Source: Mytilus californianus (taxonomy: Eukaryota; Mollusca; Bivalvia; Mytilida; Mytilidae). From it: 64,000 nt of DNA. The position numbers were made by a program, and so were the translations under genes. The stretch is taken from contig NW_026262659.1 in NCBI RefSeq assembly GCF_021869535.1, positions 2,046,001-2,110,000 of the forward strand. The letters are read 5' to 3'. Each line of letters starts with the position of its first letter. Positions within the stretch are counted from its first letter, which is position 1. The notes under the pieces were generated by a model that was given only the letters and a program-made list of their open reading frames with translations, ran no database searches and had not been told where the DNA came from. Shown here piece by piece: positions 12,810 through 25,600 of this stretch.

Positions 12810-13440
12810 GCAGGAGGCGGAAGATAAAAAAGAGAATATTCAAACTCACAAGTCGAATATGAGCTAAAACGCCAAAAAAAGACCAAACGACCAAAAGACA
12901 AACAACAGTACACACCAAACAACATAGAAAACTAAAGGCATGAACCCCACCAAAAACAAGGGGTGATCTCCAGTGCTCCAGAATATTAGACAGATCCGGC
13001 TTGTTTTGTGGCACCCGTCGTATTGCTTGTTAATACTAACACGGTGATAAGTCTAATTCGGGGAAAAGTGGACGGGTTTGTTGTTACGACAATTGGAGCA
13101 TAACTGTCGTTATTTGTGAAACAGATATTCTAAACCGGTCAACCAATTCGTGTTGGCGTTCCCGTTTTAAAAGGGATGATTTCAATTTCACCCTTTGTAA
13201 CTCTTGGTCTATTAGCTTCCTTTGTGAGCAGCAACCCTCTATAAAGGAAATCATGATAAAAAGTGCAAGCCCTGGAATATCTTTTCATCTGGGAGATATC
13301 TTCTCAATATGCTGGAGCTGTAGGAATGTTGCTACATAGAAATGGAAAGTTCACAATTGGGAAGCTGAAATAGTCTCTTTTGTCGTAAAGTTTTGTTTTC
13401 AACCAATCATCAGTGTCAATTTCTAGATGTTTGTCAAGTT
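12810..13440 (-). mobile_element. Decayed Penelope-like copy
   Basis: On the minus strand this carries the RT C-terminus (about 13090-13440), broken by frameshifts, followed by the family's 3' tail (12810-13080, with the ccccttgtttttggtgggg segment). It is clearly older than the copies at 1307 and 10294, given many substitutions and indels. It sits about 200 bp upstream of the first recognised receptor exon, and may have displaced or hidden sequence upstream of that gene. Confidence 0.75.
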
Positions 13441-13655
13441 ACAAAGAAGACTATGATTACAATGATAGCAGATACAGAATTCACGATTCACTTAATGAAC
13501 ACTGTCAGGGTTTGTTTGAAATAAAACATCAAAAAAGTTCAGCTGTTATTCACGATGCTGTTTGTTTTATATGGGAAAATATTATTATTTGTGTGTCAAA
13601 GTTAGCCAAGAAAGGTATCAAAAAAGTAATATCGTGTATAACTTTTTCATTTCAG

Positions 13656-13717
13656 TTCAGGAAAAGAAACATGGTTTTGTTGCAATAATCACGAGGATGT
13701 CAATGACACGTGTATTG
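13656..13717 (+). CDS. Receptor exon A: Cys-rich WFCCNN segment
   Basis: Acceptor is tttcatttcag (13655) or ttcagttcag (13660); donor is GTGAGT at 13718. It reads GKETWFCCNNHEDVNDTCI and ends in phase 1. A paired CC followed by TCIEC across the junction is the usual opening of this receptor family. Because it lacks a signal peptide it is probably the second coding exon. Confidence 0.65.
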
Positions 13718-16700
13718 GTGAGTTTAGAATTATTTAAATTGTTTTTGAATTTTTTTCCCCATTTTTTCCTTATAATGCATAATTAACGATACATAAGAGC
13801 GGTATTTGTCATCCAGTCATTCAACAAACTGCATTTCGTATATGTATATAGGTATAACTAATATGTGTTGAGTATAGTTCGATTTAGCAGCAATGCAACG
13901 ACAAAAAACAACATGGACTTATGAAGGTTTACCATGTTTACGTTAGAAGGATCCAGGAAGCTAAACGTCATATAGTTTAATAAAATATTTTTTAAGCATA
14001 TATATAGCAGGCCAATACTAAACATTACATCAAACTGCACAACCTAACTGCTCGTCGAGAAAAAAACGGTCTAGATTTTTAAAAAACTCATCTTAGATAA
14101 ACAAAAAATAGTACATTTAAAAATATTAATGCAGAAGACTGTAAATTAGTCATATGCGTTGGGATCATTCGAACACATGTCTTTGTTTAGGTGGTTGTTG
14201 CAAACACAAAAGTGACCCCTACTCTGTCGACGCATTCGGACTTACTCCTTTTGAAGTTCATGCGATATCCTCAAGTTTTGTGGGCTACCTTGATTTGTCT
14301 ATACCTAATCGATTAAAAAACATCAGGTTCCTGACTTAGTAAAAAAAATTAACAGACAAATTACAGTACTAGTATACAAACCTCAACATAAAAAATAAAG
14401 ACTGAGAAATACGAAGCCAACCAAAGAGTGATCTAAGTGCTTAGAAGGGTAAGCAGATTCTGCTACACATGTGACACCGGTCGTGTTTCTCATGTAAGTA
14501 CAAACCAGTTTTTTGAAACCCCCAAAATCTAGTCGCTAACATTGCTTAAAACAGGCCAGGTCAGGGAAGAGTTGGGCGCTCAAAGCATGTTTAAGTCACT
14601 CATATTATGTGTTCGTGTGTCCTGCACATGACAGGGAATTTTACAAAACGAAATCAATAATAAAAAATCTTGGGAAATACAATGCATCACATAACGCTCC
14701 CACACTTAAATGAAACATTTACAGCAAACCTGTGTAGACATATCACTGATAATGTCACATTCTGTAAATTCACTGTCCATAGCAGTTATCACAAAGCTGA
14801 CGGAGAGAAAATATTGGATGATTGATGAGTATTTCTGACATTCTCAATTTTATTCTATAAATGAATCGAGAAATAGATTTTTTGAGAAGTCTGTACTAAA
14901 AAGTATGCCTTGCAAAAAACACGAAACAGGGGTATATTGCTCAAAAATAGCAAGTCGACCTTAGCTATCACTTTCAACTAAGTAATGCGTTATCTTGAAT
15001 ATCCGAAAATGCGTTCATATGGCATTATAAATTCACAGGTATAATGTTTGTGTATAACTTGTTCAAAGTCTTTTCCTCAACAAAACATTTTTTTCTTTTA
15101 AATTAGATTTAGTGTGTACATAAATTGATGTACTCACAGTATATTTTCAAGCAACCTGAAGTCTTATGAGTTACATATATTGATTAATATTCATATATTA
15201 TAGTTTTACTTGCTGTTGTAGCGTGATTAGTCTACCTTGGTTTATAACCATATTTTTTTGTAAATACTTATGGAAGAATATGGTGTATCAAATTAGTTCT
15301 GTTGTGTTTAAACAGAATGTGCGAATGGCTTTGAATCGCTAGATGGCAGTCCTTGCAGACCTTGCCCAAGAGGATTTTTTGGAAAAGAATGTCTCAAGAT
15401 TTGTGACTGTAACATAATTAAGTATATTGATTAGTAATTAATTGCTTTTACAATTCTTTTTTTATTAACAAAATAGACCCAATTCTAGTTAATAGTATTT
15501 TCTCTTGTATTAGTGTTTGATCGAAATAGGCACAGCATAATAGACATATTTATATAAGAGTGTATGTAAGGGGATGGGTGTGGGTATGTGAGTGTGAACT
15601 TAGTACGCCTTAATACTATCGGAACATATTTTTGTTTCATACGATAAAATTTAGAAGAGTATGCAATTTATCCGACGATTTATTATGAATAAAGAAGATG
15701 CCAATGTCTATACATAACAATATTTATATTGCACAAATAGGTATATGCTATGTACATGAATTAATTTTAAATGCATTGGGTCTGCCTGGTGCGTGTCTTT
15801 GTCGCTTTATGCAATTCTCTGTTTCCGAGTACTGTTAACGTTATCTCCGACTGGAATTAAAATATCCAAGGAAAACGGAAAACGACAATCCTGTCGGAAT
15901 ATTTTGACTTCTAATCAATTTTCAATATCCCAAAATGAGTAATTCATACACGATTTGATATTGGTGCAACTTATTGCTGCTTTAGTAATATAGTTTATTT
16001 TTTCGTTTATTAGTTATATAGAATCACAAAACAATGTAAACATCCCGATAAAGTCTGCAAATCTAGTCTATAGAAAACAAATGAATAAAATTAAATTCTA
16101 TGTTGGTAGATGTAATCACATTAAAGGATGCATCAATAGTGAACAAAACTGGACAGTAGAGAAAACAGGTATGTATATGTGATGGTGAATAATTTGTTTT
16201 CCACTTCATATGTTATTATATCGTTAATTATATAATTGCTACATTTTGCCTTTTATCACAGTGCTTTCAGTCCTGTATTCATTGCATATTGAAAAGCTTG
16301 TTTAACATGTTCAATTATCCATTATTTGATTGGAAGAGAGGCAATACTTGAATAAAAAGAATTGAAATTAAAAAATCGAAATCTGAATCAGAATGCCCGT
16401 ATTTAGAAAATTATGTAAAATACATGATTTCCACATTTTCTATGGAAGGCACACAATATATATGATTAGTAAATGAGGAAATACTGTTATCATAACAATT
16501 CATTCATTGCTGTTTTTTGGTTTCAATGTTAGGTTGTAGCTGACTGTTAAATTGAAATGTGTCATTGCAGAATCTACCACACCACTGACAAATACGCCTA
16601 CTTCTAGAGAATACAATGACAACTGGCTTACTACACTTTTGTCTCCTACCATAACATTATATACCATCAGAGAAAAAACCTCAAAGGCTATCACCAGTAC

Positions 16701-19700
16701 AAGAAGATTACAAAGCACTACTCCAAAGCCTAAAGCGAACGATCTGGGTAAGAACAAAATGCAAAGACAACAGGTTTGTGATCTTAGTATTCACACAAAC
16801 CTCTTGAACCGAATGCTGTAGGTACCTCCTTCTCGTTTTCGTGCGCATATCTGTAGACCTAATTATCTCATAAATCCATAAATCTCCCAGTCCTCCTCCT
16901 ACACCTAAATTTAATTCATTCTACCGATAGGGGATAGTTGCATCATCAAAGATATAAGCTAAGTGCTTCTGACGCGCTTTTCTTGGTTTAACTTCATATA
17001 ATAATAGTTATCAATGAACTAAAAAGGTAATGATGTTTTATTATTAAATACTGTAGAATATATATGACGTATAGGGAAAAAGCCTAATCTTACCTCCTAT
17101 ACATTTCTAGGAATATGATTGGTTAAAAGCAACCGCGTGGAGACCGTGTTTAATTTATATAGGGTTAGTAGGCGTGGTTTGTTTTGATACACGTCCCTTT
17201 ATAAAAAAAACACGGCGTTAAAGAATACTCTGAAACGTTAAGTCCGGACATCAGATGAAGACATTGAGATAAATGCAGAAAACACATTAAAAGCTAACAA
17301 GTTGTTATTGTTGGCATTTGTTTTTGTATAGACCAATGGAAGTAGGTTCTTTATACGGAAGACTTGATCACTTTGATAGGCTACTAGTCTAAATGCCACA
17401 AGTTAAGATAGTCGGTAAGATAAATTCGTTACACAGTGTGTTAGTGACCTAATACGATATATATGTGGTCAGTAAATTAAATATGGGGTTCGAGCTTCGC
17501 TCTGGAATTTACTGACCCCATATATATCGTATTAGGTCACTAGCATACTATGCAACTAACATTATTGCACCTCGGATAAATTATAACGTTATGACCCGTC
17601 ATGTGGCGAACCCCTATGGATCCACATAAGGATTAGTAGATTTTATATGGGGTTTATGACTTCACGTTTACTATCAATGGTGGCGTCATCAATTAATGTT
17701 TTTGTATATCATTGCTTATTTTTGTATATAACTTAGCAAGAAAAGTCCCGTGTGCGATAAATTCGTTATACGGTTCACAATTGACCCCCTACGGATCCAT
17801 AGTTGGCTGGTAGCAAACCATATAACTTATAATATCCTTACAAGAACAGATTTTTTTTTCCAGTACCACTCGAATCAAACAGTTCTAAGGCGAAATCATT
17901 TTTGAAAATGAAGATCATTGAATACTTTTTCAAAAGTGTACAAAATATTAATTATTGCCATGATCACTTATTATTGCGAAAGAAGAAACTACTGAATACA
18001 AATTTAAATTGTATGAAAAGTTTTACAAAAATTAACAAGGTATCTGATATTTCATGTCAGCAGCGTGGGGCTAAAAACTAGTTTTGCGATAAACTCGGAT
18101 ATGGATGAAACGTATACCAAAAGTGGTATAAACCTAGGGATATTAAAATGTCAACAGATACCAGGTGTACAAATACGTTAAAAAAACAATATTGTATCAT
18201 GATTATATCATGATTATATATTAAATGGTATCAGTTAATTTATAATCAGATTTTGACTCAATGAGTTGGCAACCCAAATTCATAAATTCTAAATGCCGAC
18301 ATACAATCGTCAACAATAGACAATTGTTTTTTTTTAATATTATTAGTTCTTAATCATCCGTAGTTTAGAACAAGTTGTGAATCAATTTAAAAGTGACTAT
18401 GATATTACAACCATCATCCTTAATAACATGGGTTAATACTACTGATGGACAGCTTGTCATCGGGGATATCATCGGTTTATAAGTCAATGTAACGGCATTA
18501 ATATGACTTATAAATTTTTCTAATAAATCATTAGGAAAACTATGGTTTCTTTTTCTTAGGTTAAGTGAGTTTTGTCTATGTTCTCGGATCTTTTTTTTTG
18601 TCTTGTAACTCCTTAATAATTCAAGTATTTTGATAAACTTGACTTTCAAATAATTGTGTATTCTGATAAAATTGCATATAGACCCACCAAAATGAGTAGG
18701 ACAAATATCACCTCTATTTGCTTCAATTGCATGGTTAATTGAACATTAAAGGGTACATAATATATACTTTGGATTTTCAAATACCTCAATAAGTTAAAAA
18801 TGCAATGTATTATTATGATGGCATTTAATAAAATTCAAAATTTCGAAGATTTTGTCAAATTTTGCAACAAAAAATAAAGTAACAAAAATACCAAACTCCA
18901 ATGAAAATTCGAAATGGAAAGTCCCTGATCAAATGGCAAAATCAAAAACTCATACACATCAAACGAATGGAAAACAACGGTCATATTCCTGACTTGACAA
19001 TAAACGACGTACGTTGCTTACTAAATTGAACTACTTTAATAATATAGACCATCAACAGTTTTACCTCCAAAAACTGTGGTTTTGATAAACGATGTCTTCT
19101 TTTTATTATTTTCTTAAATGTTTACAAAATCTATCAAATTAAAGTTTGTTTTTTTTTATCTCAAAGCTCATAATAAGGCGACCTTTTTCTATCTAGCCTT
19201 AATATTGTTAAAATTCTTAAGTAAGCCTTTTGGCTTATTATAATATGAATTCAGATAAAGATTAGAACAATATTTGAGAATGTCCATGGTTTGCAACTAA
19301 TTCTGGAGAATAAAATAAATAGTGGAGCTAAATGATCATACGGGACAAAAAAGGATTTTAAAAGTCACCTAACGTCAACTTCGCCTGATGGAGAAAAAAG
19401 TAAATTAACAACAATACCGATCTCTAAGGAAACTCCAAAGGGAAAGTCCCTTATCAAATGGCAAAATAAAGCTAAAACATGTCAAACGAATAGAAAACAA
19501 CTACCATATTCCTGACTTGGTAAAGGAAATTCAAGGAAGTAATATCTTCTTTTTAGTAACTTCCTAAATTTTAAAAGGTCATTTCAAAAATTCATGTTTT
19601 AAATAATATCAGTACCGACTGACTTCTTTTACCAATAGTTCTATTTAGTCCGCTGTTTATTAAATATACAAAACTCTGTCATTCACAATATGTGTGATAT

Positions 19701-21196
19701 AAACTAAAATAGACCTTTGCATATTTAGCATGTCTAATTTTTGTTGAAAAGGAGATTCTACTGAAAACGAGAATGTAAAGTTGTTGTCTCCAAACTCATA
19801 TATTTATAATTTATCAAACGAAAGTTCAATAAGAATGTCGAGACTTACCACTTACAATATTTAACTATAGTTGAAGTTGTTTGTGAGAACAGTCAATAGA
19901 ACGCATAAATTCACCAGGGCAACTGATCAACCAGCTTTAACGGTTTTTTTACAAAAGGTTAAGGTCAATGATTACAAAGTTCTAATAATTAGAAACAAAA
20001 CCGGACAAAACTGTACACTTTCCGTAATCATGTGACTATATTTTTTTCCAAAATAAAATTTGTATTAACTATGAGTTGTAAAACTAACTAACTACTTATA
20101 AATATGAATTCACTGGATAAATTGCCTGGTTATTTAGTGACTAATTCACAGAGGTACTCGGCCAACTGCTGTAGGTCAAGTAATTTGTAATTTCAGCAAA
20201 GAAAATTGCAATACAGATATATTTTAGAAAAAAGGGAGATTCTACCTTTATTCTTATTTGTTCATGCACGTTTACTGATTGAGATCGGTATATCCATTCC
20301 TGATGTTGAAGCTTTTAAAGTTTTATCAAGTTTATATATCCACATTTGCTTATCAACGCATACATAATGAATTTGACTATTTCAGTCGGTAACTGTTTTA
20401 ATTGTGAATTTTTGCAGGTTTGAATAACAGAGAAATAATTATCTATTCAATCGGTGGCGGTACATTTGTATTCTTTATACTAATGTGCAGTGTATACAAG
20501 CAGCGGTATAAACAGATTTATGGAAATGTTAAGAGATACCACACGGACAATAGACGAAAGAATAATATAACAAAAAATACACGACAGGAAATTCCTCTGG
20601 GGGAAATTGAGGGACTATATGAAGAGATAGATGAATCAAATATGACAGATAACATTGTAAACCTTAGGGATAACAATGTGTCGGTTACCGATTATAATGG
20701 CAAATATGTTCAGCCTGATAGCAACAACTATCTTACGCCGTATCAACCTGCTGATGAAGAAGCAAATACTAATACCTCAAATGACAGTAAATCAGAATCA
20801 TCAGCGTCAAATAATCAACCAATAAGTGATCACGAATCTACTTCATCAAAGTCAGACTTCATAGGGGAAAGATCTAGCTATCTTAATCCGTATCAACCAA
20901 TTATTCATTCAGCAGATATACATGAATATTCATCTACTCATAAAATTGATGAGTCCAGCTCATCGGAATCAGATACACAAACGATGGGATCCGGTTATTT
21001 GAATCCATATCAACCAATGGTTTCTGACAGAGATTTATATGAATATAAATCTGTCCATGGGAGTTCAGACGGATCGGGTTCCTCATTGTCAGATCAATGT
21101 ACTAAAGAGATAGGAGTTAGTTTTCCGTGTCCTCATCAAGATCTTACTTCGGACATTGATACACAAGGGCACAAATATGTCAAGGTTGTATCATGA
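13656..21196 (+). CDS. EGF-like single-pass membrane receptor (MEGF/scavenger-receptor-like), 3' part of gene
   Basis: Five exons join in one frame: 13656(or 13661)-13717, 15316-15421, 16110-16168, 16571-16747 and 20418-21196. Phases match at every junction (1, 2, 1, 1) and all introns are GT/AG. The encoded order is: a cysteine-rich start (WFCCNN and later TCIEC), an EGF/laminin-EGF-like segment with CRPCPRGFFGKECLKICDC, a short CNHIKGC tail, a Thr/Ser-rich stalk of about 59 residues, a transmembrane helix (IIIYSIGGGTFVFFILMCSV), and a tail of about 230 residues. The tail repeats a YLxPYQP motif. No signal-peptide exon was found upstream, so the 5' end is missing from this model. This layout resembles the large mollusc families of short MEGF-like receptors thought to act in recognition or adhesion. 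The ligand is unknown and the function is inferred from architecture only. Confidence 0.75.
14395..14520 (-). repeat. Fragment of Penelope-like 3' tail in receptor intron
   Basis: The segment agggtaagcagattctgcta, then cacatgtgacaccggtcgtg, is a diverged copy of the tail at 1480-1540. Non-coding. Confidence 0.6.
15316..15421 (+). CDS. Receptor exon B: EGF-like module
   Basis: Acceptor tttaaacag, donor GTATAT. The split GAA codon joins exon A to give TCIEC. Eight cysteines follow in a laminin-EGF-like spacing, ending ECLKICDCNII. Enters in phase 1 and leaves in phase 2. Confidence 0.75.
16110..16168 (+). CDS. Receptor exon C: short Cys tail of EGF module
   Basis: Reads KCNHIKGCINSEQNWTVEKT between acceptor atgttggtag and donor GTATGT. 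The C-x4-GC pattern matches the end of the EGF module in related receptors. A second Cys pair (CKHPDKVC) lies at 16035-16060 but its frame hits a stop, so it may be a relic exon. The acceptor has a weak pyrimidine tract, so the left edge is the least certain boundary of this gene. Confidence 0.6.
16571..16747 (+). CDS. Receptor exon D: Thr/Ser-rich stalk
   Basis: Acceptor gtcattgcag, donor GTAAGA, symmetric phase 1-1. It encodes about 59 residues rich in Thr, Ser and Pro (starting ESTTPLTNTPTS), consistent with an O-glycosylated stalk between the EGF module and the membrane. The phase-1 symmetry lets it be skipped or duplicated without breaking the frame. Confidence 0.75.
17440..17543. repeat. 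Foldback hairpin with GC-rich tip
   Basis: The left arm 17444-17478 (gtgacctaatacgatatata onward) is the near-exact complement of 17506-17540. The loop contains gagcttcgctc, a perfect small hairpin. It lies in the receptor intron before the membrane exon. The layout resembles the foldbacks at 40515-40650 and 43974-44167. Confidence 0.75.
17544..20417. other. Receptor intron 4, AT-rich with repeats
   Basis: Contains two copies of interspersed family 2 (18885-19010 and 19410-19520) with the caaaataccaaactcc and ggaaagtccc phrases. No additional exon recognised. The minus-strand open frame at 18365-18649 has no recognisable domain. Confidence 0.5.
20418..21196 (+). CDS. Receptor exon E: transmembrane helix and tyrosine-motif tail
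   Basis: Acceptor gaatttttgcag; the last exon, ending at TGA 21194-21196. The first codon is split with exon D (G then GT). A hydrophobic stretch of about 20 residues is followed by basic residues (KQRYKQ), the stop-transfer pattern of a type I protein. The tail has YLTPYQP (Tyr codon at 20729), YLNPYQP (20879) and YLNPYQP (20996), each in a Ser/Asp-rich linker with a further acidic Tyr (HEYSS, LYEYKS). A fourth, degenerate copy near 21121 reads FPCPHQD. YxxP fits Crk-type SH2 docking and YxN fits Grb2-type docking; both are inferences. Confidence 0.8.
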
Positions 21197-22805
21197 TATA
21201 CAGTTTCAAATATTTGAGATATGACGAAAGATGATTCTATTGAAAAGTTCCAAATCAAAAACGAAGAGGCTTATATGCACATGGACTAAATTCACTTAAC
21301 TATTTCTGCACTATTTTCGTTCATTCAAATCAAAACAATAGATAATAGTTTTACCATAAATCATAATTTTGTTATTAGAAAAGTTCCACTAAAACCAGGA
21401 AGCATCGATTAAGAGACATACATATCTCGTCAAAGTTAACACAACATTTAATTGTCGAAGAATCTGAGGTTTTAATAGTTCTTTGGTGAATGGTGTTGGC
21501 AGAAGATAGTAAAATTATAAGAATTCATTGTAAAGTAACTTTTTTCACATGAGTGTATGTGGGATCCACCTTAAGATTTCTAATTGTTGTTTGAGATTTA
21601 TGCTTCAATTTCATTTCATGTCCGTCCCTAAAAAGTTACCTTTTTTAATTTTATGAGATTTTGCATACAATAAGTAAATAATATTAAAGTTTATATATGC
21701 TATGTTTAAAAAAAATACATTTCAATCCTTAAATCAGATATCTGATTTTTTTTTTATTCAAACATCTGTATGTGGAGAATGCTTGAACTATGAAAAAGTG
21801 GAATTTTATACCTTTTTAACGTAATCATGTATGTCCTTTTAAATGATTTGAAGGTCCCCCTGTTACTTTTCATTATTTTATAATATTTGATTTTCCACAG
21901 CTTTATTGTGTGATTTTATCCATATTTTCAAATTTCAATTGAATAATCACATCTACGAATACTCCAATTATTGAGATTATTTGTCAATATTGCCTGATTT
22001 TCCCATCGAACCTGTTAAGAAGAGTTATTATTTCAATGTCAAAGGCATGGCACATCAGACAAAAATGCTTGTTAATGCACCTTTGCAAACAATGAAAGCC
22101 GAACTCTGTTATAACGATATTTGTTCTTTCTCATCAAATGTTTAAATTCTAAATTAAAACAAACTTTTGCTTCTAAATGTACTCTGAACTGAAAAGCCAA
22201 TTGAATTTAGACTTTTTGTTATGGATTATATAGTTAATCTTTCTTGAAGATAATAATTCTCAATTAAATACATTTTATCTCAAGGTAAGTAATGTGTTTA
22301 ATGAAGTTCAGTTTACTTAATCTTAAACTTAGAGGATAAAGAGTGATTTTAAACGACACACATAACTTCATGGAAGTAAACACTATAACAAACTCATTTG
22401 TACCTGCTCAATATCACGACAGTTGCTTGGATGTTTTAAGTGTTGTCTGTTGTCTGAATCATTACATGTGTATGAGAGTATATCAGTGCTTGTCTTTGAT
22501 TGGATTCTGCTTATCTATTTCATGTATTGTACACAAACCTTTTTATCATATTTGTAGTTTTGCAGTTCGGATACTCTTATTTCAAAATTGATGTAAACAT
22601 ATAAACGTAACTGTTTGGTTTATGAAACAAAAAACAGAAAATAATGATGAAAATGCAGGGTTCAAAATCCCTACAATCGTCTAACAAACCCAAATGAAAA
22701 GCATAGAAAAGTTTTTTCTTTCAATGTTGAAAAAAGGCAGCCTGAAACTCAGAGCAAACGTTTTTTTTCTCAGTAAAAGTTCAAACCGGCACATAGTTAG
22801 TGTAT
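21197..22805. other. 3' flank of receptor gene, no further gene seen
   Basis: AT-rich sequence after the receptor stop, presumably including its 3' UTR. The open frame at 22343-22591 has no recognised family and no strong splice or start context. Confidence 0.5.
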
Positions 22806-22807
22806 AA

Positions 22808-23065
22808 AATTGAGAACAACCCGACCAAAGAGCAGAAAACAGTCCAAGGCAACCAATGGGTCTTCAATACAGCAAGACAATCCCGCACCCGGAGGCGGGC
22901 TTTAGCTGATCCCTAGATAAAATTGTATACCTGTTCAGCGAAAATGGACGACACACTAAACTCCGATACATATATATATACCTGTATGAGCATAAATTTA
23001 AAATCATACAATACTAGCAAAGCCAGAGGTTCCTAACATGGGACAGGTGCAAAAAATGGGCGGGG
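22808..23065 (+). repeat. Interspersed repeat family 1, plus copy
   Basis: Reads ttgagaacaacccgaccaaa, then caaccaatgggtcttcaata, then cgcacccggaggcggg, and ends near a gcaaaaaatgggcgggg segment. It is the same order as the complement of 7995-8290 and 55076-55362. Confidence 0.75.
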
Positions 23066-23589
23066 GTTAAACATTTTTTGTGAGATCACAACCTTCCCCT
23101 ATACTTCTAGCCGATGTGGAATAAACAAACACACAGCAATACTCACATTAAAACTCAGTTTAAAAAGAAGTCCTAGTCCGGTGTCAGAATAAGTAACAGA
23201 AGAAACTAGACACAATGACAATGATCAACATAAATTAATAAAGGACTACTAGCAGTTATTGACATGCCAGCTCCAGACCTCAATTAAATTGATTGAAATA
23301 TTATGTCTTCATCATATGAGAATGAATGCACAACCCCTCCCGTTAGGTGTTTAGTATCGTACCAACATAAAATTTACTAGAACATAACGTAATTTAATGC
23401 CAACAACTGGTTTTAGGATAAATTTGTTTATTTCCGACGCAAACACCGAATGAGCCAATCAATGCTAATTAAAAAAAAATGACATCTTTAATGACCTTAC
23501 AACAGTATCGTAACTATATCCTTTCTTATTCGACTATTATATTATTTGGTTGTGCGTTTCTCTGTTTTGAATATTCTTGCGTGTATTTG

Positions 23590-23845
23590 TGCTGTATTTC
23601 TGTCAAGTAGTGTTTAGCTATATATTTTTACATCGCTATAAAGCGGGAGGTTTGGCATGACATTAAACCAGGTTCAACACACCATTTTGTTCTTAAAATG
23701 TCCTGTACCAAGTCAGGAATATGGCAGTTTTTACCAAATAGTTCGTTTCTATGTGTGTTGGCGTTTGTTTTTGTTGCACCTCGGCGTTCCTGTTGTTCCT
23801 TTGTTTTTCTCTTATAGTTGATGTGTTTCCCTCGGTTTTGGTTTG
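23590..23845 (-). repeat. Interspersed repeat family 2-like, minus copy
   Basis: Contains ggttcaacacaccattttgt, tgtaccaagtcaggaatatg and further matches to the complement of 29800-29990 (cggtatactactgtcgcctt). The open frames in this stretch are part of the repeat. Confidence 0.6.
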
Positions 23846-25439
23846 TAACCATGATTTGTTTTCTCTCAATCGATTTATGACTTTTGAACACCGGTATACT
23901 ACTGTCGCCTTTATTTAGCAAGTCTTTTAAAGTTTTGGTTAGCTTTTGAGGTACATGACTACATTTGTGTGCATTGAATAGACTATTATCATAACAGATG
24001 GGATGTGAAATACCTGACCGTATAAGATGTATGCACGTTGATTTATATTACGAATGATGTCCGATGATAAGATTTAGTAAATGGTTTGACAAGTCTGTGT
24101 TATCAAAAACCCTGGTGTAATAATTTTTCAATGATATAGGGATTTCTTTCGTTCAAATCAAATACGTTGTGACATTAACGAGCGAATCGAAAAAGTTGAT
24201 TTATATAAACACAATAAGATGTTCCCAAATGTACGTCACCATTTAAAAAATGATAATTAACAATAAGAAATGAAAACACATCTCTTTTATCCAACATTTT
24301 AGTATTAACCTTTCCGTTAAAGATATAGATCTTTAAAAAAGAAAGGACAGTGTTTATTGTTAGTATTAGCTTTTATTAAAGTCAGTTCAGCATTAATTAT
24401 AAATGTCGTTAGTGTACATACTGAAGTCGTCATTATTGAGAGCTAATATATGATCAAAATATCTAAAAGTGTAAATAAATTGTTGTATGTCATATGTTGT
24501 TTCGATGGGTCTTTGCTGATTTTAGTCATAAATTGCAATTCGTAACAATACAGAAACAGGTTCGCAATAAGTGGTGTACAGTTAGTCTCCTTTTGAATTC
24601 CGATAACCTGACGATATACGGAATCTCCATACCGAAAAAATGTTATCTAGAAAATACATAAGTGCAGCTATAGTATCAAAGCAAACTCTGCACAAAAGAA
24701 AAAAGTCCACGAAATGACAAATGTAAAACAATTCAAACGAGTAAACTAACGGCCTAATTTATGTTCTAAATAATGTACGAAAAACAAATATGTTACACAG
24801 CAACAAACGACAACCACGGAATTACAGGCTCCTGACTTGGGACAGGCACATACAGAATGTGGTCGAATTAATTTAAACTCGTTTGGAAGCTCTTGGGACA
24901 GTGGTGTTAAAATACAACATAAAAATAAACTATGAAAATAAGTTGAAAAAAGGCCTTACTCCTCGGATGGATACAATTAGAAATACATCTAACAAAAACA
25001 GAGAGTGGACGTGACCGGGTTCATGTACATCCCAACAAAAAGACAATAAGAACAGATCTGAGAGTACTCGCAGTAACTGACAGCTAGTTCAAAGCTAACC
25101 TATAAAAGAATCATGCATCTTAGACTGAAATATCGACCAGTACACATCCAAAATCTAATTGATTTACTTTAAAGACATCATAAACAGTCAGTAAAAAAAA
25201 TGACCTTGTGCAATGTCAAGATACAGGTATCGACAGATTGTAGAGCCATGAATGTGCAAATGTATATAGAAATTACATTTAGTATGAATTTAATTTACTG
25301 ATAACAAAATCATTATTTAGGTACAACTAAACTTCAAAACCATATATTTGCTTCTATGGAAGAATTAAGTAAAGGTTTTAAGTAATTTGTGGTAACGAAA
25401 ACCCTAAATGAATAATTACCAGTAAAACATAGATTACTT
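23846..25439. other. Non-coding, no gene identified
   Basis: AT-rich. A fragment at about 24790-24870 (ctcctgacttgggacaggca) resembles interspersed family 2. Nothing else recognised. Confidence 0.5.
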
Positions 25440-25600
25440 TCATTGACATCCAAAGCGTCACAACAGACACGGGCAAAGCGAACAAGTTGTGATATATAAA
25501 CACCGTAAGATGGTGTCAAAGGCACATCACCGCCCAAAAACGGGAAATTAACAATAGGGAACAAAAATCGTCCTTTTTGTCGTAAATTTAGTGTAGAGTT
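25440..25600 (-). pseudogene. Penelope-like RT remnant
   Basis: The minus strand reads FPIVNFPFLGGDVPLTPSYG then VYISQLVRFARVC, matching the C-terminal half of the reverse transcriptase at 10294-11259 but from a diverged lineage (GGDVPLTPS against CSNIPAAPA). Flanking coding sequence is lost. Confidence 0.75.

Noticed and set aside
14154..14339. Open frame of 61 codons with CLCLGGCCKHKSD
   Set aside because: The cysteine cluster looked like a possible exon, but no splice sites in a usable phase fit the receptor gene and I know no family match.
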